From assembly GCF_003008425.1 (NCBI RefSeq), contig NZ_PXOQ01000015.1, forward strand, positions 271,001 through 335,000: a DNA stretch of 64,000 nt. Reading direction: 5' to 3'. The notes beneath the pieces are model-generated. The model saw only the letters and a program-made list of their open reading frames with translations, made no database searches and was not told the origin of the DNA. Source of the stretch: Aurantibacter aestuarii. Lineage in GTDB: Bacteria > Bacteroidota > Bacteroidia > Flavobacteriales > Flavobacteriaceae. A program made the translations under genes and the position numbers. Of this stretch, positions 17,845 to 26,344 are shown in pieces (within the stretch, counting starts at the first letter, position 1; every line of letters begins with the position of its first letter).

Positions 17845-18691
17845 ATCATCACACTTAGTTATTGGCTCTAATAGTTTTTTAGGAAGACAATTGTGTAAGC
17901 AATTACATCAACAATCTAAAATAGTAACTGGAGTATATCATAAAAATACTCAAAATCTTTTTAAGAAGGTAAAACATGTGGGTTTTGAAGAATTATATAG
18001 CCTGCCAAATGACTATCACTATGTTTACATAGTAAGCTCTTATATCCCTCTTAATACAGATAATAATATAACGGAACGATTAGATGCTGTTAATGTAGCG
18101 CTAGTGCAGCATATTGTAAATTATTTTACAAGAGCAAAAATTATTTTTTGTTCTAGTGTATCTGTCTATGGAGAGTTAGATGCCGTTATTACAGAGCAAA
18201 GTCCATTAGACCCAATAACAGCTTATGCTAAGTCTAAACAAAAAGGTGAAGCTATAGTAAGCAATCATTCAAAATATGCTATAGTAAGAATAAGTTCTTT
18301 ATTTGGAAAACGAATGAAACCTATTACCTTTTTACCACTTATAATAAAAACTGCGTTAAAAGACCACACCATAACACTTTTTGGTTTTGGTAAACGACTC
18401 CAGAATTACATACACGTTAAGCATGTGGCACAAATTTTAATTAAAGCAGCACACTGCCATACAAACGAGGTTTTTCTGGCAGTACATGACAATTCATTTT
18501 CTAATACAGAAATGGCAGAAATGGTTTCAAGCTCATTTCAAAATCTAAACATTGTTTATAGAGGTAAAGATGATTCTAAATCTTATATTTACGATAATTC
18601 TTACACACGAAAAACACTTCAATTAAAGCAGCAAAACTCAATTAAAGCTGAAATTAAAGCATTGATACAATGGATGAGAAAAGAGTATTAG
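17837..18691 (+). CDS. NAD(P)-dependent SDR (nucleotide-sugar epimerase/reductase)
   Basis: This 284-residue extended SDR begins LVIGSNSFLGRQLCKQL (residues 7-23), an atypical GxxxFLG dinucleotide site. It has FCSSVSVYGELD and Y-x3-K (AYAKSKQKG) at about 133-137, and the GKRLQNYIHVKHVA segment seen in nucleotide-sugar reductases and epimerases. It starts inside the HTTM gene (8-nt overlap) and shares 22 nt with the ATP-grasp gene, so the three are translationally coupled. It probably finishes a nucleotide sugar used in the downstream amino-sugar module. The substrate is unknown. Confidence 0.8.
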   Translation: MNKSSHLVIGSNSFLGRQLCKQLHQQSKIVTGVYHKNTQNLFKKVKHVGFEELYSLPNDYHYVYIVSSYIPLNTDNNITERLDAVNVALVQHIVNYFTRAKIIFCSSVSVYGELDAVITEQSPLDPITAYAKSKQKGEAIVSNHSKYAIVRISSLFGKRMKPITFLPLIIKTALKDHTITLFGFGKRLQNYIHVKHVAQILIKAAHCHTNEVFLAVHDNSFSNTEMAEMVSSSFQNLNIVYRGKDDSKSYIYDNSYTRKTLQLKQQNSIKAEIKALIQWMRKEY

Positions 18692-19650
18692 TTACAGGAA
18701 TTGGCGGTAATGTTGGTCAAGGCATTATACGTAACATAAAGGCAACCTCTTATAATATAAAAGTAATTGGGACTAATATTGAAGATTTTTCTGCAGGAAA
18801 CCATTTATGTGACGTATTTTACAAAGTGCCTTATGCTTACGAGAGTGATTATGTAAGTTTTATAAATTGTATAGTTAATCAAGAAAATATAGACTTAATT
18901 ATTCCGTCTACAGATTATGAAGTTTATTATTTATCCCTTAATAAATCTAAAATATCTTGTAATGTGGTAGTTTCTAGTGTAGAGACAACCTCTAATTATT
19001 TGGATAAATACAATACATTTTTACACCACAAAGCCCATCAAATCCCGTTTGGAAACTCATATTTACCTAGTGCATATAAACATCAGTTTAAAGATTGTAT
19101 TGTAAAACCGAGAAAGGGTAGAGGCTCTAGAGGCTTGCAAATAAACCCTAAAAGTTTAACTCATTTTTCTGATGATGAGTATATGGTCCAAGAGCTTCAC
19201 AAAGGTAAAGAAATTACCACAGCATTTTACGTTACTAAAAAAAATGAGTTGCATGGCTTTATTTCTTTAGAGCGTATGTTGGAAAATGGTACAACTACAA
19301 ATTGTAAAGTAGTAATGACTTATGATGATGCATTAAAAAAAATTTTACAAAAAATAATTAATGCAGGACAATTTTTTGGTTCAGCAAACTTACAATCTAT
19401 AGTAAACCAAGATGGAGATATAATACCTTTTGAAATTAATTGTCGCATTTCTGGAACAAACTCGATTAGAGCAAATTTTGGATTTGAAGATGTTAAATAT
19501 ACGTTACAAGAATATTTGTATTTTGAAGCACCAGATACACCACAAATTAAAAAAGGAGTGGCCACTCGAATATTAATGGATGTAATTTATAAAGATCAAG
19601 AGGATTTTGCTCAAGTACAAGACGCTAACACCAAACATTTTATTTACTAA
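18670..19650 (+). CDS. ATP-grasp ligase (carbamoyl-phosphate-synthase-like)
   Basis: This 326-residue protein joins an N-terminal Rossmann-like domain (RVLVTGIGGNVGQGIIRNI, 5-23) to an ATP-grasp fold. KPRKGRGSRGL at about 141-151 is the glycine-rich ATP loop with its lysine, and PFEINCRISGTNS near 263-275 carries the Glu-x-Asn metal/ATP site. Such proteins form an acyl-phosphate and ligate a carboxylate to an amine. Beside an amino-sugar transaminase it could attach an amino acid or other acid to the sugar amine. It overlaps the SDR by 22 nt and the HAD gene by 1 nt. The ligation substrates are not known. Confidence 0.8.
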   Translation: MDEKRVLVTGIGGNVGQGIIRNIKATSYNIKVIGTNIEDFSAGNHLCDVFYKVPYAYESDYVSFINCIVNQENIDLIIPSTDYEVYYLSLNKSKISCNVVVSSVETTSNYLDKYNTFLHHKAHQIPFGNSYLPSAYKHQFKDCIVKPRKGRGSRGLQINPKSLTHFSDDEYMVQELHKGKEITTAFYVTKKNELHGFISLERMLENGTTTNCKVVMTYDDALKKILQKIINAGQFFGSANLQSIVNQDGDIIPFEINCRISGTNSIRANFGFEDVKYTLQEYLYFEAPDTPQIKKGVATRILMDVIYKDQEDFAQVQDANTKHFIY

Positions 19651-20291
19651 TGGAACAAACTGTAAAATATATATTATTTGATGCAGCTAATACCTTAATA
19701 CATAAACCAGAGCTTTGGTTAAAAATAAACACCGTTTTATTAAATTTCGGGTATAAAGTAAATACGGAAGAGCTTAAACAAAAACATAAGTTGTTAAGTG
19801 AGGTTATAAAGTTTCCAGATGTAACATCACAATCATTTTACTCTTCATTCAATTCAGAATTGTTAAATGCTTTAGGAATAATTGAAACCCCAGAGCTGTT
19901 AGATGCTATTTTTACAGCGTGTAAATATTTACCTTGGGAAGCTTTTGAAGATACTAAAGCACTAAATAGTTACATTGCTACACCAATGGGAGTAATTTCT
20001 AATTTTAATTCAGGTTTATCAGTTTTATTAAATGAAAAATTACCCTTAGTATCTTTTGAAGATATTATAATTTCGGAAGATGAAGGGATTTCAAAGCCAA
20101 GTTTAGATTTTTATAAAGTAGCAATCCATAGAACAGGTTTGGAACCCAATGAAATTTTATATATTGGAGACTCATTAAAATTAGATATTAAACCAGCTCA
20201 ATCATTAGGTTTTCAGGTAAAACTGATTGACAGAGATCAAACATATCCAACATCACCTTATCGTATAAATAGTATAACAGATTTATTTTAA
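19650..20291 (+). CDS. HAD-superfamily hydrolase with DxA nucleophile motif
   Basis: This 213-residue HAD protein has a cap domain. Motif I is LFDAANTLIHKP (residues 9-20): the nucleophile Asp is present, but the usual second Asp (DxD) is Ala, as in phosphonatases. Motif II is VISNFNS (about 113), motif III the Lys of GISKPSLDF (about 149), motif IV ILYIGDSLKLD (about 169-179). Loss of the second Asp argues against a standard phosphatase with Asp acid catalysis. It is encoded with a TAATG overlap after the ATP-grasp gene, so the two probably share a pathway. The substrate is unknown. Confidence 0.8.
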   Translation: MEQTVKYILFDAANTLIHKPELWLKINTVLLNFGYKVNTEELKQKHKLLSEVIKFPDVTSQSFYSSFNSELLNALGIIETPELLDAIFTACKYLPWEAFEDTKALNSYIATPMGVISNFNSGLSVLLNEKLPLVSFEDIIISEDEGISKPSLDFYKVAIHRTGLEPNEILYIGDSLKLDIKPAQSLGFQVKLIDRDQTYPTSPYRINSITDLF

Positions 20292-20300
20292 GTCATCATT

Positions 20301-21230
20301 TTGAAAAAAACCATCTCATTTATAGTTCCTGTTTATTTTGAAGAAGCTGTCATTTCTAGATTTATTTTAGAAATGCGGGAAGCGCTTGCCAAAATAGAAA
20401 TTAACTATGAGTTTGTTTTTGTAGATGATGGTAGTACGGATAAAACCTGTGAGATTATTAAAGAAGAAGCTAAAAGCGATGTAAAAATAAAATTAATAGA
20501 ATTATCCTATAACCACGGAAAACAAAGTGCTGTAACTGCAGGAATAAATTATGCGGTTGGAGATTACCTGTTATATATGGATCCAGATTTACAAGATCCA
20601 CCAGAAGAAATTCATCGTTTCATTACAGAAATTGAGAAAGGTTTTGATTTGGTTTTTGGAGTTCGTAGAGAGAAAAAGGATAATTTTATTAACAGGCATT
20701 TTTCTAAATTATTTTGGGGAGTCTTACGAAAGTTTACAGGTTTGCAACTGCCTAAAAACTTGGCGGTCATGCGTATATTTAACCGAAAATTCGCCAATAA
20801 GTTTATAGAATATAAGGAACAAAACCGTTTTATAGAAGGCGTGTTTATGCATATTGGGATGAAGCAATCGGTACTTGAAATAAATCAACGCGAACGCTAC
20901 GCAGGTCAAAGTAAGTTTAATTTTAGAAAAAAAATGGAATTGGCTTTTAATGCTATTTTCGACTTTTCAGAACTTCCTTTAAAATTGGCAGTACGCTTAG
21001 GTTTGATTTTTATATTAATAGGTATCATTACACTTTTAACTATAATTGGCTTAAAGTTATTTTTAGTAGACTTTCAATCGGGTTGGCCATCAATAATTGG
21101 CGCTTTAATTATCGCCACAGGAATACAATTGTTTTTTATTGGAATTGCAGCACTTTATATAGGAAAGGTTTATAAGGAAGCCAAAGGAAGACCATTATTT
21201 TCTGTTAAAGAAACCACAAACATCCAGTAA
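20301..21230 (+). CDS. Polyprenyl-phosphate glycosyltransferase (GtrB/ArnC-type GT2)
   Basis: This 309-residue protein has a family 2 catalytic domain (FIVPVYFEEAVISRF at 6-20, FVDDGSTDKT at 39-48, MDPDLQDPPEE at about 93-103) and two C-terminal membrane helices (about 230-255 and 265-290). The architecture is that of DPM1, GtrB and ArnC, which move a sugar from a nucleotide to undecaprenyl phosphate for use outside the membrane. The start is a TTG: no ATG precedes the first strand in frame, and the gap to the HAD gene is only 9 nt. Its neighbours suggest the transferred sugar is an N-acylated 4-amino-4,6-dideoxyhexose. Confidence 0.9.
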   Translation: MKKTISFIVPVYFEEAVISRFILEMREALAKIEINYEFVFVDDGSTDKTCEIIKEEAKSDVKIKLIELSYNHGKQSAVTAGINYAVGDYLLYMDPDLQDPPEEIHRFITEIEKGFDLVFGVRREKKDNFINRHFSKLFWGVLRKFTGLQLPKNLAVMRIFNRKFANKFIEYKEQNRFIEGVFMHIGMKQSVLEINQRERYAGQSKFNFRKKMELAFNAIFDFSELPLKLAVRLGLIFILIGIITLLTIIGLKLFLVDFQSGWPSIIGALIIATGIQLFFIGIAALYIGKVYKEAKGRPLFSVKETTNIQ

Positions 21231-21231
21231 A

Positions 21232-21858
21232 ATGAAACGATTAGCCATTATTGCTTCTGGAGATTTAGGACAACAAATAGCCTATCATGCCACTCAAGAT
21301 AAACAGTTTGATGTTGTAGGCTTTTTTGATGATTATGCAAATCCAGAAACTTCTAAAAACACCATTTTGGGAACTGTGGAAGATATTGAGCGTGTGTATA
21401 AAGCAAATAGGTTCGATGAACTTATTATTGCTATTGGTTATAAGCACTTTGAAATAAGAGCCCAGCTTTTTACTAGATTTAGAAATAAAATACCATTTGC
21501 AACATTTATACATTCATCATGTTATGTAGATGAATCTTGTAAAATAGGTAGTGGGGTGTGTTTATTTCCAGGGTCTGTTTTAGATGCTAATGTAGAAATA
21601 CAAAATAATGTACTTGTAAATGTTGCTTGTACAATAGCTCACGATTCTATAATTGGTTCACACACGTTTCTGTCACCAAGAGTTGCAATTGCTGGTTTTG
21701 TAACAATAGGAGAAAATTGTAATATAGGTATTAACAGTACTATAATAGATTGTATTAAAATAATTAATGGAACCCAAATAGGAGGCGGAACTGTTGTGAT
21801 TTCTAATATAGAAAAGAAAGGACTTTATGTAGGGAACCCATCTAGATTTATAAGATAA
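21232..21858 (+). CDS. NeuD/PglD-type sugar acyltransferase (left-handed beta-helix)
   Basis: This 208-residue protein has an N-terminal Rossmann-like sugar-nucleotide domain (LAIIASGDLGQQIAYHA, residues 3-19) and C-terminal hexapeptide repeats (CKIGSGVCLFPGSVLDANVE, then further I-G-x-x motifs to the end). This is the PglD/NeuD layout, in which acetyl-CoA is used to acylate an amino or hydroxyl group of a nucleotide sugar. It is 1 nt after the GtrB-like gene and overlaps the WecE-like transaminase by 1 nt, which strongly suggests N-acylation of that enzyme's amino sugar. Confidence 0.85.
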   Translation: MKRLAIIASGDLGQQIAYHATQDKQFDVVGFFDDYANPETSKNTILGTVEDIERVYKANRFDELIIAIGYKHFEIRAQLFTRFRNKIPFATFIHSSCYVDESCKIGSGVCLFPGSVLDANVEIQNNVLVNVACTIAHDSIIGSHTFLSPRVAIAGFVTIGENCNIGINSTIIDCIKIINGTQIGGGTVVISNIEKKGLYVGNPSRFIR

Positions 21859-22967
21859 TGATACCATTTAATAAACCTTTTTTAACAGGGAAAGAAACTC
21901 AGTATATTGAAGATGCCGTAAAACGTTTAAAAATTTCTGGTAATGGAGATTATACTAAAGAATGTCATAATTTTTTTGAACAACAGTATGGCTTTAAAAA
22001 GTGTCTTTTAACCACGTCTTGCACAGATGCTCTTGAAATGTGTGCAATTTTAGCAGATATAAAGCCAGGCGATGAGGTAATTATACCAAGTTATACTTTT
22101 GTATCTACTGCAATCGCTTTTATACGTCAAGGAGCAAAAGTAGTTTTTGCTGATTCTTATAGCGATAATCCTAATATAGATGCTAGCCAAATAGAAGCAT
22201 TAATTAATTCAAAAACCAAAGCAATTGTGCCAGTGCATTATGCTGGAGTTGCTTGCGATATGGATGCTATTATGGACATTGCAAACCGATATGATTTGCT
22301 TGTTATTGAAGACGCCGCACAAGCGATAACATCTAGGTACAAAGGGAAATATTTGGGGTCTATAGGACATATGGCTGCTTTTTCCTTCCATGAAACTAAA
22401 AATGTAATTGCTGGAGAAGGTGGATTACTCGCTATAAATGATGATAGGTTTGTAAACAGAGCAGAGATTATTTGGGAAAAGGGAACCAATCGTGCGGAGT
22501 TTTTTAGGGGTGAAGTTAATAAATATGGTTGGGTTGATATTGGCTCATCATTTTTACCTTCGGAAATTATATCGGCATTCTTGTGGGCACAATTAGAGAA
22601 CATTGAAACTATACAATCAAAAAGATTACAACATTGGCATTATTATAATAACCAATTGAAAGAGTGGGCTGAAACTAAAGGAATAAAGTTAATGCCTACA
22701 CCACTTGAAGAAACAAATAATGCCCATATGTATTATATTGTTTGCAATTCTATAGAACAGCGAACCAGCTTAATAGCGCATTTAAAAGCTAACAGCATCT
22801 ATGCTGTATTTCATTATTTAAGCTTGCATGCAAGTGACTATTATAAAGATAAACATGATGGACGAGAATTAGAAAATAGTGACTATTTTACAAACCACTT
22901 ATTACGCCTACCAATGTTTTATGAATTGCCTGTTGAGGAAGTTGTAAAATGTTTAAAATCTTTTTAA
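21858..22967 (+). CDS. wecE: dTDP-4-amino-4,6-dideoxygalactose transaminase (WecE/RffA-type)
   Basis: This 369-residue DegT-family PLP enzyme carries the internal aldimine lysine, Lys181 in FSFHETKN, the same position as in E. coli WecE. Long stretches recall WecE: IPFNKP at the start, PGDEVIIPSYTFVSTA (70-85), VPVHYAGVACDMD (125-137) and EDAAQ at 151. WecE turns dTDP-4-keto-6-deoxyglucose into dTDP-Fuc4N using glutamate. The RmlA/RmlB enzymes that supply the substrate are not in the window. Flanked by an acyltransferase and a polyprenyl-phosphate transferase, it probably feeds a lipid-linked amino-sugar donor. Contrast with the His-bearing homologue at 11558. Confidence 0.88.
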   Translation: MIPFNKPFLTGKETQYIEDAVKRLKISGNGDYTKECHNFFEQQYGFKKCLLTTSCTDALEMCAILADIKPGDEVIIPSYTFVSTAIAFIRQGAKVVFADSYSDNPNIDASQIEALINSKTKAIVPVHYAGVACDMDAIMDIANRYDLLVIEDAAQAITSRYKGKYLGSIGHMAAFSFHETKNVIAGEGGLLAINDDRFVNRAEIIWEKGTNRAEFFRGEVNKYGWVDIGSSFLPSEIISAFLWAQLENIETIQSKRLQHWHYYNNQLKEWAETKGIKLMPTPLEETNNAHMYYIVCNSIEQRTSLIAHLKANSIYAVFHYLSLHASDYYKDKHDGRELENSDYFTNHLLRLPMFYELPVEEVVKCLKSF

Positions 22968-24242
22968 ATGCAAATCTTAAAAAAAAAATATTTATTAATT
23001 CTTTTTAGCATTTCATGGTTAATAAAAATTATTCATAGTAATAAAAACTTCTCACCTTTAAATGTTACAGACCCAGATAATTACTTTATTTCGTTCAATT
23101 TTTTTTTAAAAAACAGCTATTACGAAATAATGGCTAATGGGTCAAGTTATTTGTTTAACCTTGTAAATTATTTGTTCTATACGTTAACAAAAAACATTAG
23201 TGTTTCTTTTTTTTTAACAAATTTAATTTCAGAGATTTTATTGATATTTTTTGGATTAAAAATTTTACAACTTGTTAACCAAAAGCATCATTCAAAATAT
23301 GCAGCTACTATTGGTTTAATTTACCTCTTTAATACTTTAGATTTAAATGATTATCAGCATTCTAATAACGATGTATTCCAAGCTGTATTTATTGCCTTAG
23401 CAGTATTGTTTTTACTTAAACAGTGTTATTATAAAGGTTTTAAAAAAGCATATTATATATATTCAGCTATATTAATTTCATTATGTACTTTAATTAGACC
23501 AACATCTTTAGTTGTTATAGTAATGGCTATTTCAGCTGTTTTTTTTATTGAATATTTTAAGAAGTCAAATGTAATCCAAGGAAGTAAGCATTTTATGTTT
23601 TTTTTAATTCCATTAATTTTATTGGTTAGTTTGTTTCACTTTCCATCGATAAAAGAGCATAATAGGTTGGGGTTTTATAATAAAAGTAATTCTTCTAATA
23701 ATTGGGTTCAAAGAAATTATTTAGGAACAAAACGTATGCAGAATGGGGAACTTCCAATTCATAAAAATTCCATTTTTAGAGATACAAAATTCAGTGACGT
23801 TAATGTTTATTTAGCAGAACATGGATCTGAAAGCTTACCTAAAACTCAAGGTGAATTTCTTAAAAGAGATCCTGTTTTATCAGGTCTGATATTTGGTTAT
23901 AATTTACTTTTCACCTTTACTAAAAGTTTTAGATATTATGGATTATTAATTTTATTACCGTTACTTTATTTATTACTAAAGCCATATTTAAATCCACAAA
24001 AATGGTTAGTCTATTTGTGGATTATTATTATAGGTACAATATGTTTTATACCATTTACTTTAATGGAATATAGATGGTACACAGGATATGATATTATATT
24101 TGCATTAGCTATATTTACATCAGTTATATATTTTGAAAAAACCAAATATTCTAATTTCTTACGGTACACAGTAAACACCTCTTTAATTTTAGTAACCATC
24201 TTTAACTTACTACTTGCTTTCGTAATTAGTTCAAATTATTAA
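22968..24242 (+). CDS. GT-C-type polytopic membrane glycosyltransferase (putative)
   Basis: This 424-residue protein has roughly ten membrane helices. An acidic pair in the first outer loop (NVTDPDNYFISF, about 30-41) matches the Asp-rich catalytic loop of GT-C enzymes such as ArnT and GtrS. A soluble loop at about 225-305 and a C-terminal cluster of helices complete the layout. It starts directly after the wecE stop and is AT-rich. GT-C enzymes use polyprenyl-phosphate sugars on the outer face, so this is a logical acceptor-side partner of the GtrB-like gene two genes upstream. It could instead be a polymerase-like protein. Confidence 0.6.
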   Translation: MQILKKKYLLILFSISWLIKIIHSNKNFSPLNVTDPDNYFISFNFFLKNSYYEIMANGSSYLFNLVNYLFYTLTKNISVSFFLTNLISEILLIFFGLKILQLVNQKHHSKYAATIGLIYLFNTLDLNDYQHSNNDVFQAVFIALAVLFLLKQCYYKGFKKAYYIYSAILISLCTLIRPTSLVVIVMAISAVFFIEYFKKSNVIQGSKHFMFFLIPLILLVSLFHFPSIKEHNRLGFYNKSNSSNNWVQRNYLGTKRMQNGELPIHKNSIFRDTKFSDVNVYLAEHGSESLPKTQGEFLKRDPVLSGLIFGYNLLFTFTKSFRYYGLLILLPLLYLLLKPYLNPQKWLVYLWIIIIGTICFIPFTLMEYRWYTGYDIIFALAIFTSVIYFEKTKYSNFLRYTVNTSLILVTIFNLLLAFVISSNY

Positions 24243-24243
24243 A

Positions 24244-25398
24244 ATGTTGCACATCGCTTACCTTACATCAGAATATCCAAGTTCTCGCGTTAAACACGCA
24301 GCAGGAATTGCGACCAGCATTAAAAATCTTGCTGTAACTTTAGTTAAGAAAGGAGTGAGAGTGAGTATTTTTGTGTATCACCAAAATGAAGACGCGGTTT
24401 ATATGGAAGAAGGTGTTCACATTCATCTTATAAAAACCCGAGTCTATACATTTGCAACCTTTTATAAGTACCGAAAATTCCTTCAGAAGTATTTAAACAA
24501 TGCAATTTTAGAGCAAAATATTGATCTTGTAGAAGCTCCAGATTGGACAGGAATTACTGCTTTTATGAAATTAAAAGCGCCGCTTATTATTCGATTTCAT
24601 GGAAGTGATGCCTATTTCTGTAAATTAGATGGTCGAAAACAGAAATTTAAAAATTTCATGTTTGAAAAGTTAGCACTAAATAGAGCAAAAGCCTATATAG
24701 CACCAACCAGCTATGCAGGTGAGGAAACAGCTAAGATATTTGGATTAGACCGAAGAAAAATAAAAACAATTCATTACGGTTTACAACTAGAACAGTTTAA
24801 TAATGAAAAGCCTTTAGACTATATAAACCAAAGTTTGCTTTATATTGGAACAATCATTCGAAAAAAAGGTGTTTTTGAGCTGGCTGAAATTTTTAATACA
24901 ATTATTGAAACAACTCCGAATGCAAGCTTAACTCTAATTGGAGGCGATTCTAAAGATATTAAAACTGGCGAAGCTTCAACTTATAAATTGATAGAACAAA
25001 TCTTCTCTAAAGCAGCCTTAAAACAGGTTAATTATTTAGGGAAAATACCTTATGCAGAGGTACAAAACCACATTAAAAAGGCACATGTTTGTGTATTTCC
25101 TAGTTTTGCCGAAACCTTAGGCATGGTCACTATAGAAAGTATGGCTTTACAAAAACCAGTGGTAAATACCAATATAGGCTGGGCGCAAGAACTTATAGTC
25201 CATGAGAAGAATGGTTTTTTGGTGCATCCAACAGATATTAATACCTATGCCAAACACATTTTAAATCTTTTTACTGCTAAAGAACTAGGTCACACAATTG
25301 GTGCTGAAGCAAGGAAACACGTAGAAGGTAAGTTTGATATAACAAAGCTAGCATCCATAAATATAGACTACTATAAGTCGATTATTGCAAATGCTTAA
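24244..25398 (+). CDS. Glycosyltransferase family 4
   Basis: This 384-residue GT-B enzyme has the N-terminal pattern HIAYLTSEYPSSRVKHAAG with a glycine-rich acceptor loop, RFHGSD at about 117-122, and a C-terminal donor half with SLLYIGTIIRKKG at about 197 and FPSFAETLGMVTIESMALQ (about 287-305), the EX7E donor site. NGFLVHP closes the fold. It is well conserved and complete. It follows the GT-C gene by 1 nt and overlaps the next gene by several bases. The sugar is unknown. Confidence 0.88.
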   Translation: MLHIAYLTSEYPSSRVKHAAGIATSIKNLAVTLVKKGVRVSIFVYHQNEDAVYMEEGVHIHLIKTRVYTFATFYKYRKFLQKYLNNAILEQNIDLVEAPDWTGITAFMKLKAPLIIRFHGSDAYFCKLDGRKQKFKNFMFEKLALNRAKAYIAPTSYAGEETAKIFGLDRRKIKTIHYGLQLEQFNNEKPLDYINQSLLYIGTIIRKKGVFELAEIFNTIIETTPNASLTLIGGDSKDIKTGEASTYKLIEQIFSKAALKQVNYLGKIPYAEVQNHIKKAHVCVFPSFAETLGMVTIESMALQKPVVNTNIGWAQELIVHEKNGFLVHPTDINTYAKHILNLFTAKELGHTIGAEARKHVEGKFDITKLASINIDYYKSIIANA

Positions 25399-26344
25399 AC
25401 GTTTAAAAACATATTTAGGGCAGCAACGAAGAAATTTCAAATTAATGAAATTTCACATGAAGCAATCTAAATCTAAACATCCAGATGCAAACAAACGAAT
25501 TATTGTTTGTTTTAACGGACAGGTACCTCATGGTGGCTTGGTAGATAGACTTAAGGGGATAATCTCTTTCTATGATGTAGCACGACAATTAAATTACGAT
25601 TTTTTTATACAGTTTAGTCATCCGTTTAATTTAGACTTATTTCTAGAACCCAATGCTTTTGAATGGCGCATCGATGAAACTGAAACTGGATTGTCTAAGA
25701 CTACTCAGTTGATTAATGTTATCAATCAATTTGATTTAGATCCACTAGAACTTATAAAATCTTCGTCAAAACAAACATTTTTGGTTTATGCAAACATCGA
25801 TTATCTGTCTAAAACCAACCCAACTAAAAGTGGTAAAGCGTTAGAGCATCTATGGCGTACTCATTTTAACCATTTATTTAAACAATCATCACAACTTAAG
25901 AAAGCATTGTTAGATTTAGAACCAGAACCCTATATTAGTATCCATACCCGATTTACTAGCATTATGGGCGACTTTCAGGACTCAACCTCTCTCATTATTT
26001 CAGAAGAAGAACGTACAGTGTTATTAGAGCAATTAAAGGTTAAAATAGATTACATTCAATCTACTCATGTCGAGAAAGTATACGTATTCTCGGACAGTAG
26101 TTTGTTTTTATCTTATGCATTGCAAAATACAACTACTCAAACAGTAAAAGGAACACCTTTCCATATGGATAGTTATACATCTCAGGCTGAAATTGAAGCA
26201 CATTTAAAAACATTAGTAGATTTCTTTATGATTGCTGAAAGTCAAAACGTTTATTTTTTAAAAATTAACCCGATGTATTCCAGTGCTTTTTCCAAATATG
26301 CAGCTATTATAGGAAACAAACCATTTATAAAAATTGAGGCTTAA
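25391..26344 (+). CDS. Uncharacterised protein resembling NodZ/POFUT-type transferases
   Basis: This protein has about 317 residues. The frame opens at a TTG (25385) two codons before ATG 25391; ATG is preferred and gives an 8-nt overlap with the upstream gene. GQVPHGGLVDRLKGIISFY near residue 30 resembles the GGxGDRLxG nucleotide-binding region of NodZ and O-fucosyltransferase-like proteins, and YISIHTRF at about 180 could be the Arg site that binds GDP. FSDSS near the C-terminus is also seen in that fold. It may be a further GDP-6-deoxyhexose transferase. The match is by pattern only. Confidence 0.5.
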   Translation: MLKRLKTYLGQQRRNFKLMKFHMKQSKSKHPDANKRIIVCFNGQVPHGGLVDRLKGIISFYDVARQLNYDFFIQFSHPFNLDLFLEPNAFEWRIDETETGLSKTTQLINVINQFDLDPLELIKSSSKQTFLVYANIDYLSKTNPTKSGKALEHLWRTHFNHLFKQSSQLKKALLDLEPEPYISIHTRFTSIMGDFQDSTSLIISEEERTVLLEQLKVKIDYIQSTHVEKVYVFSDSSLFLSYALQNTTTQTVKGTPFHMDSYTSQAEIEAHLKTLVDFFMIAESQNVYFLKINPMYSSAFSKYAAIIGNKPFIKIEA

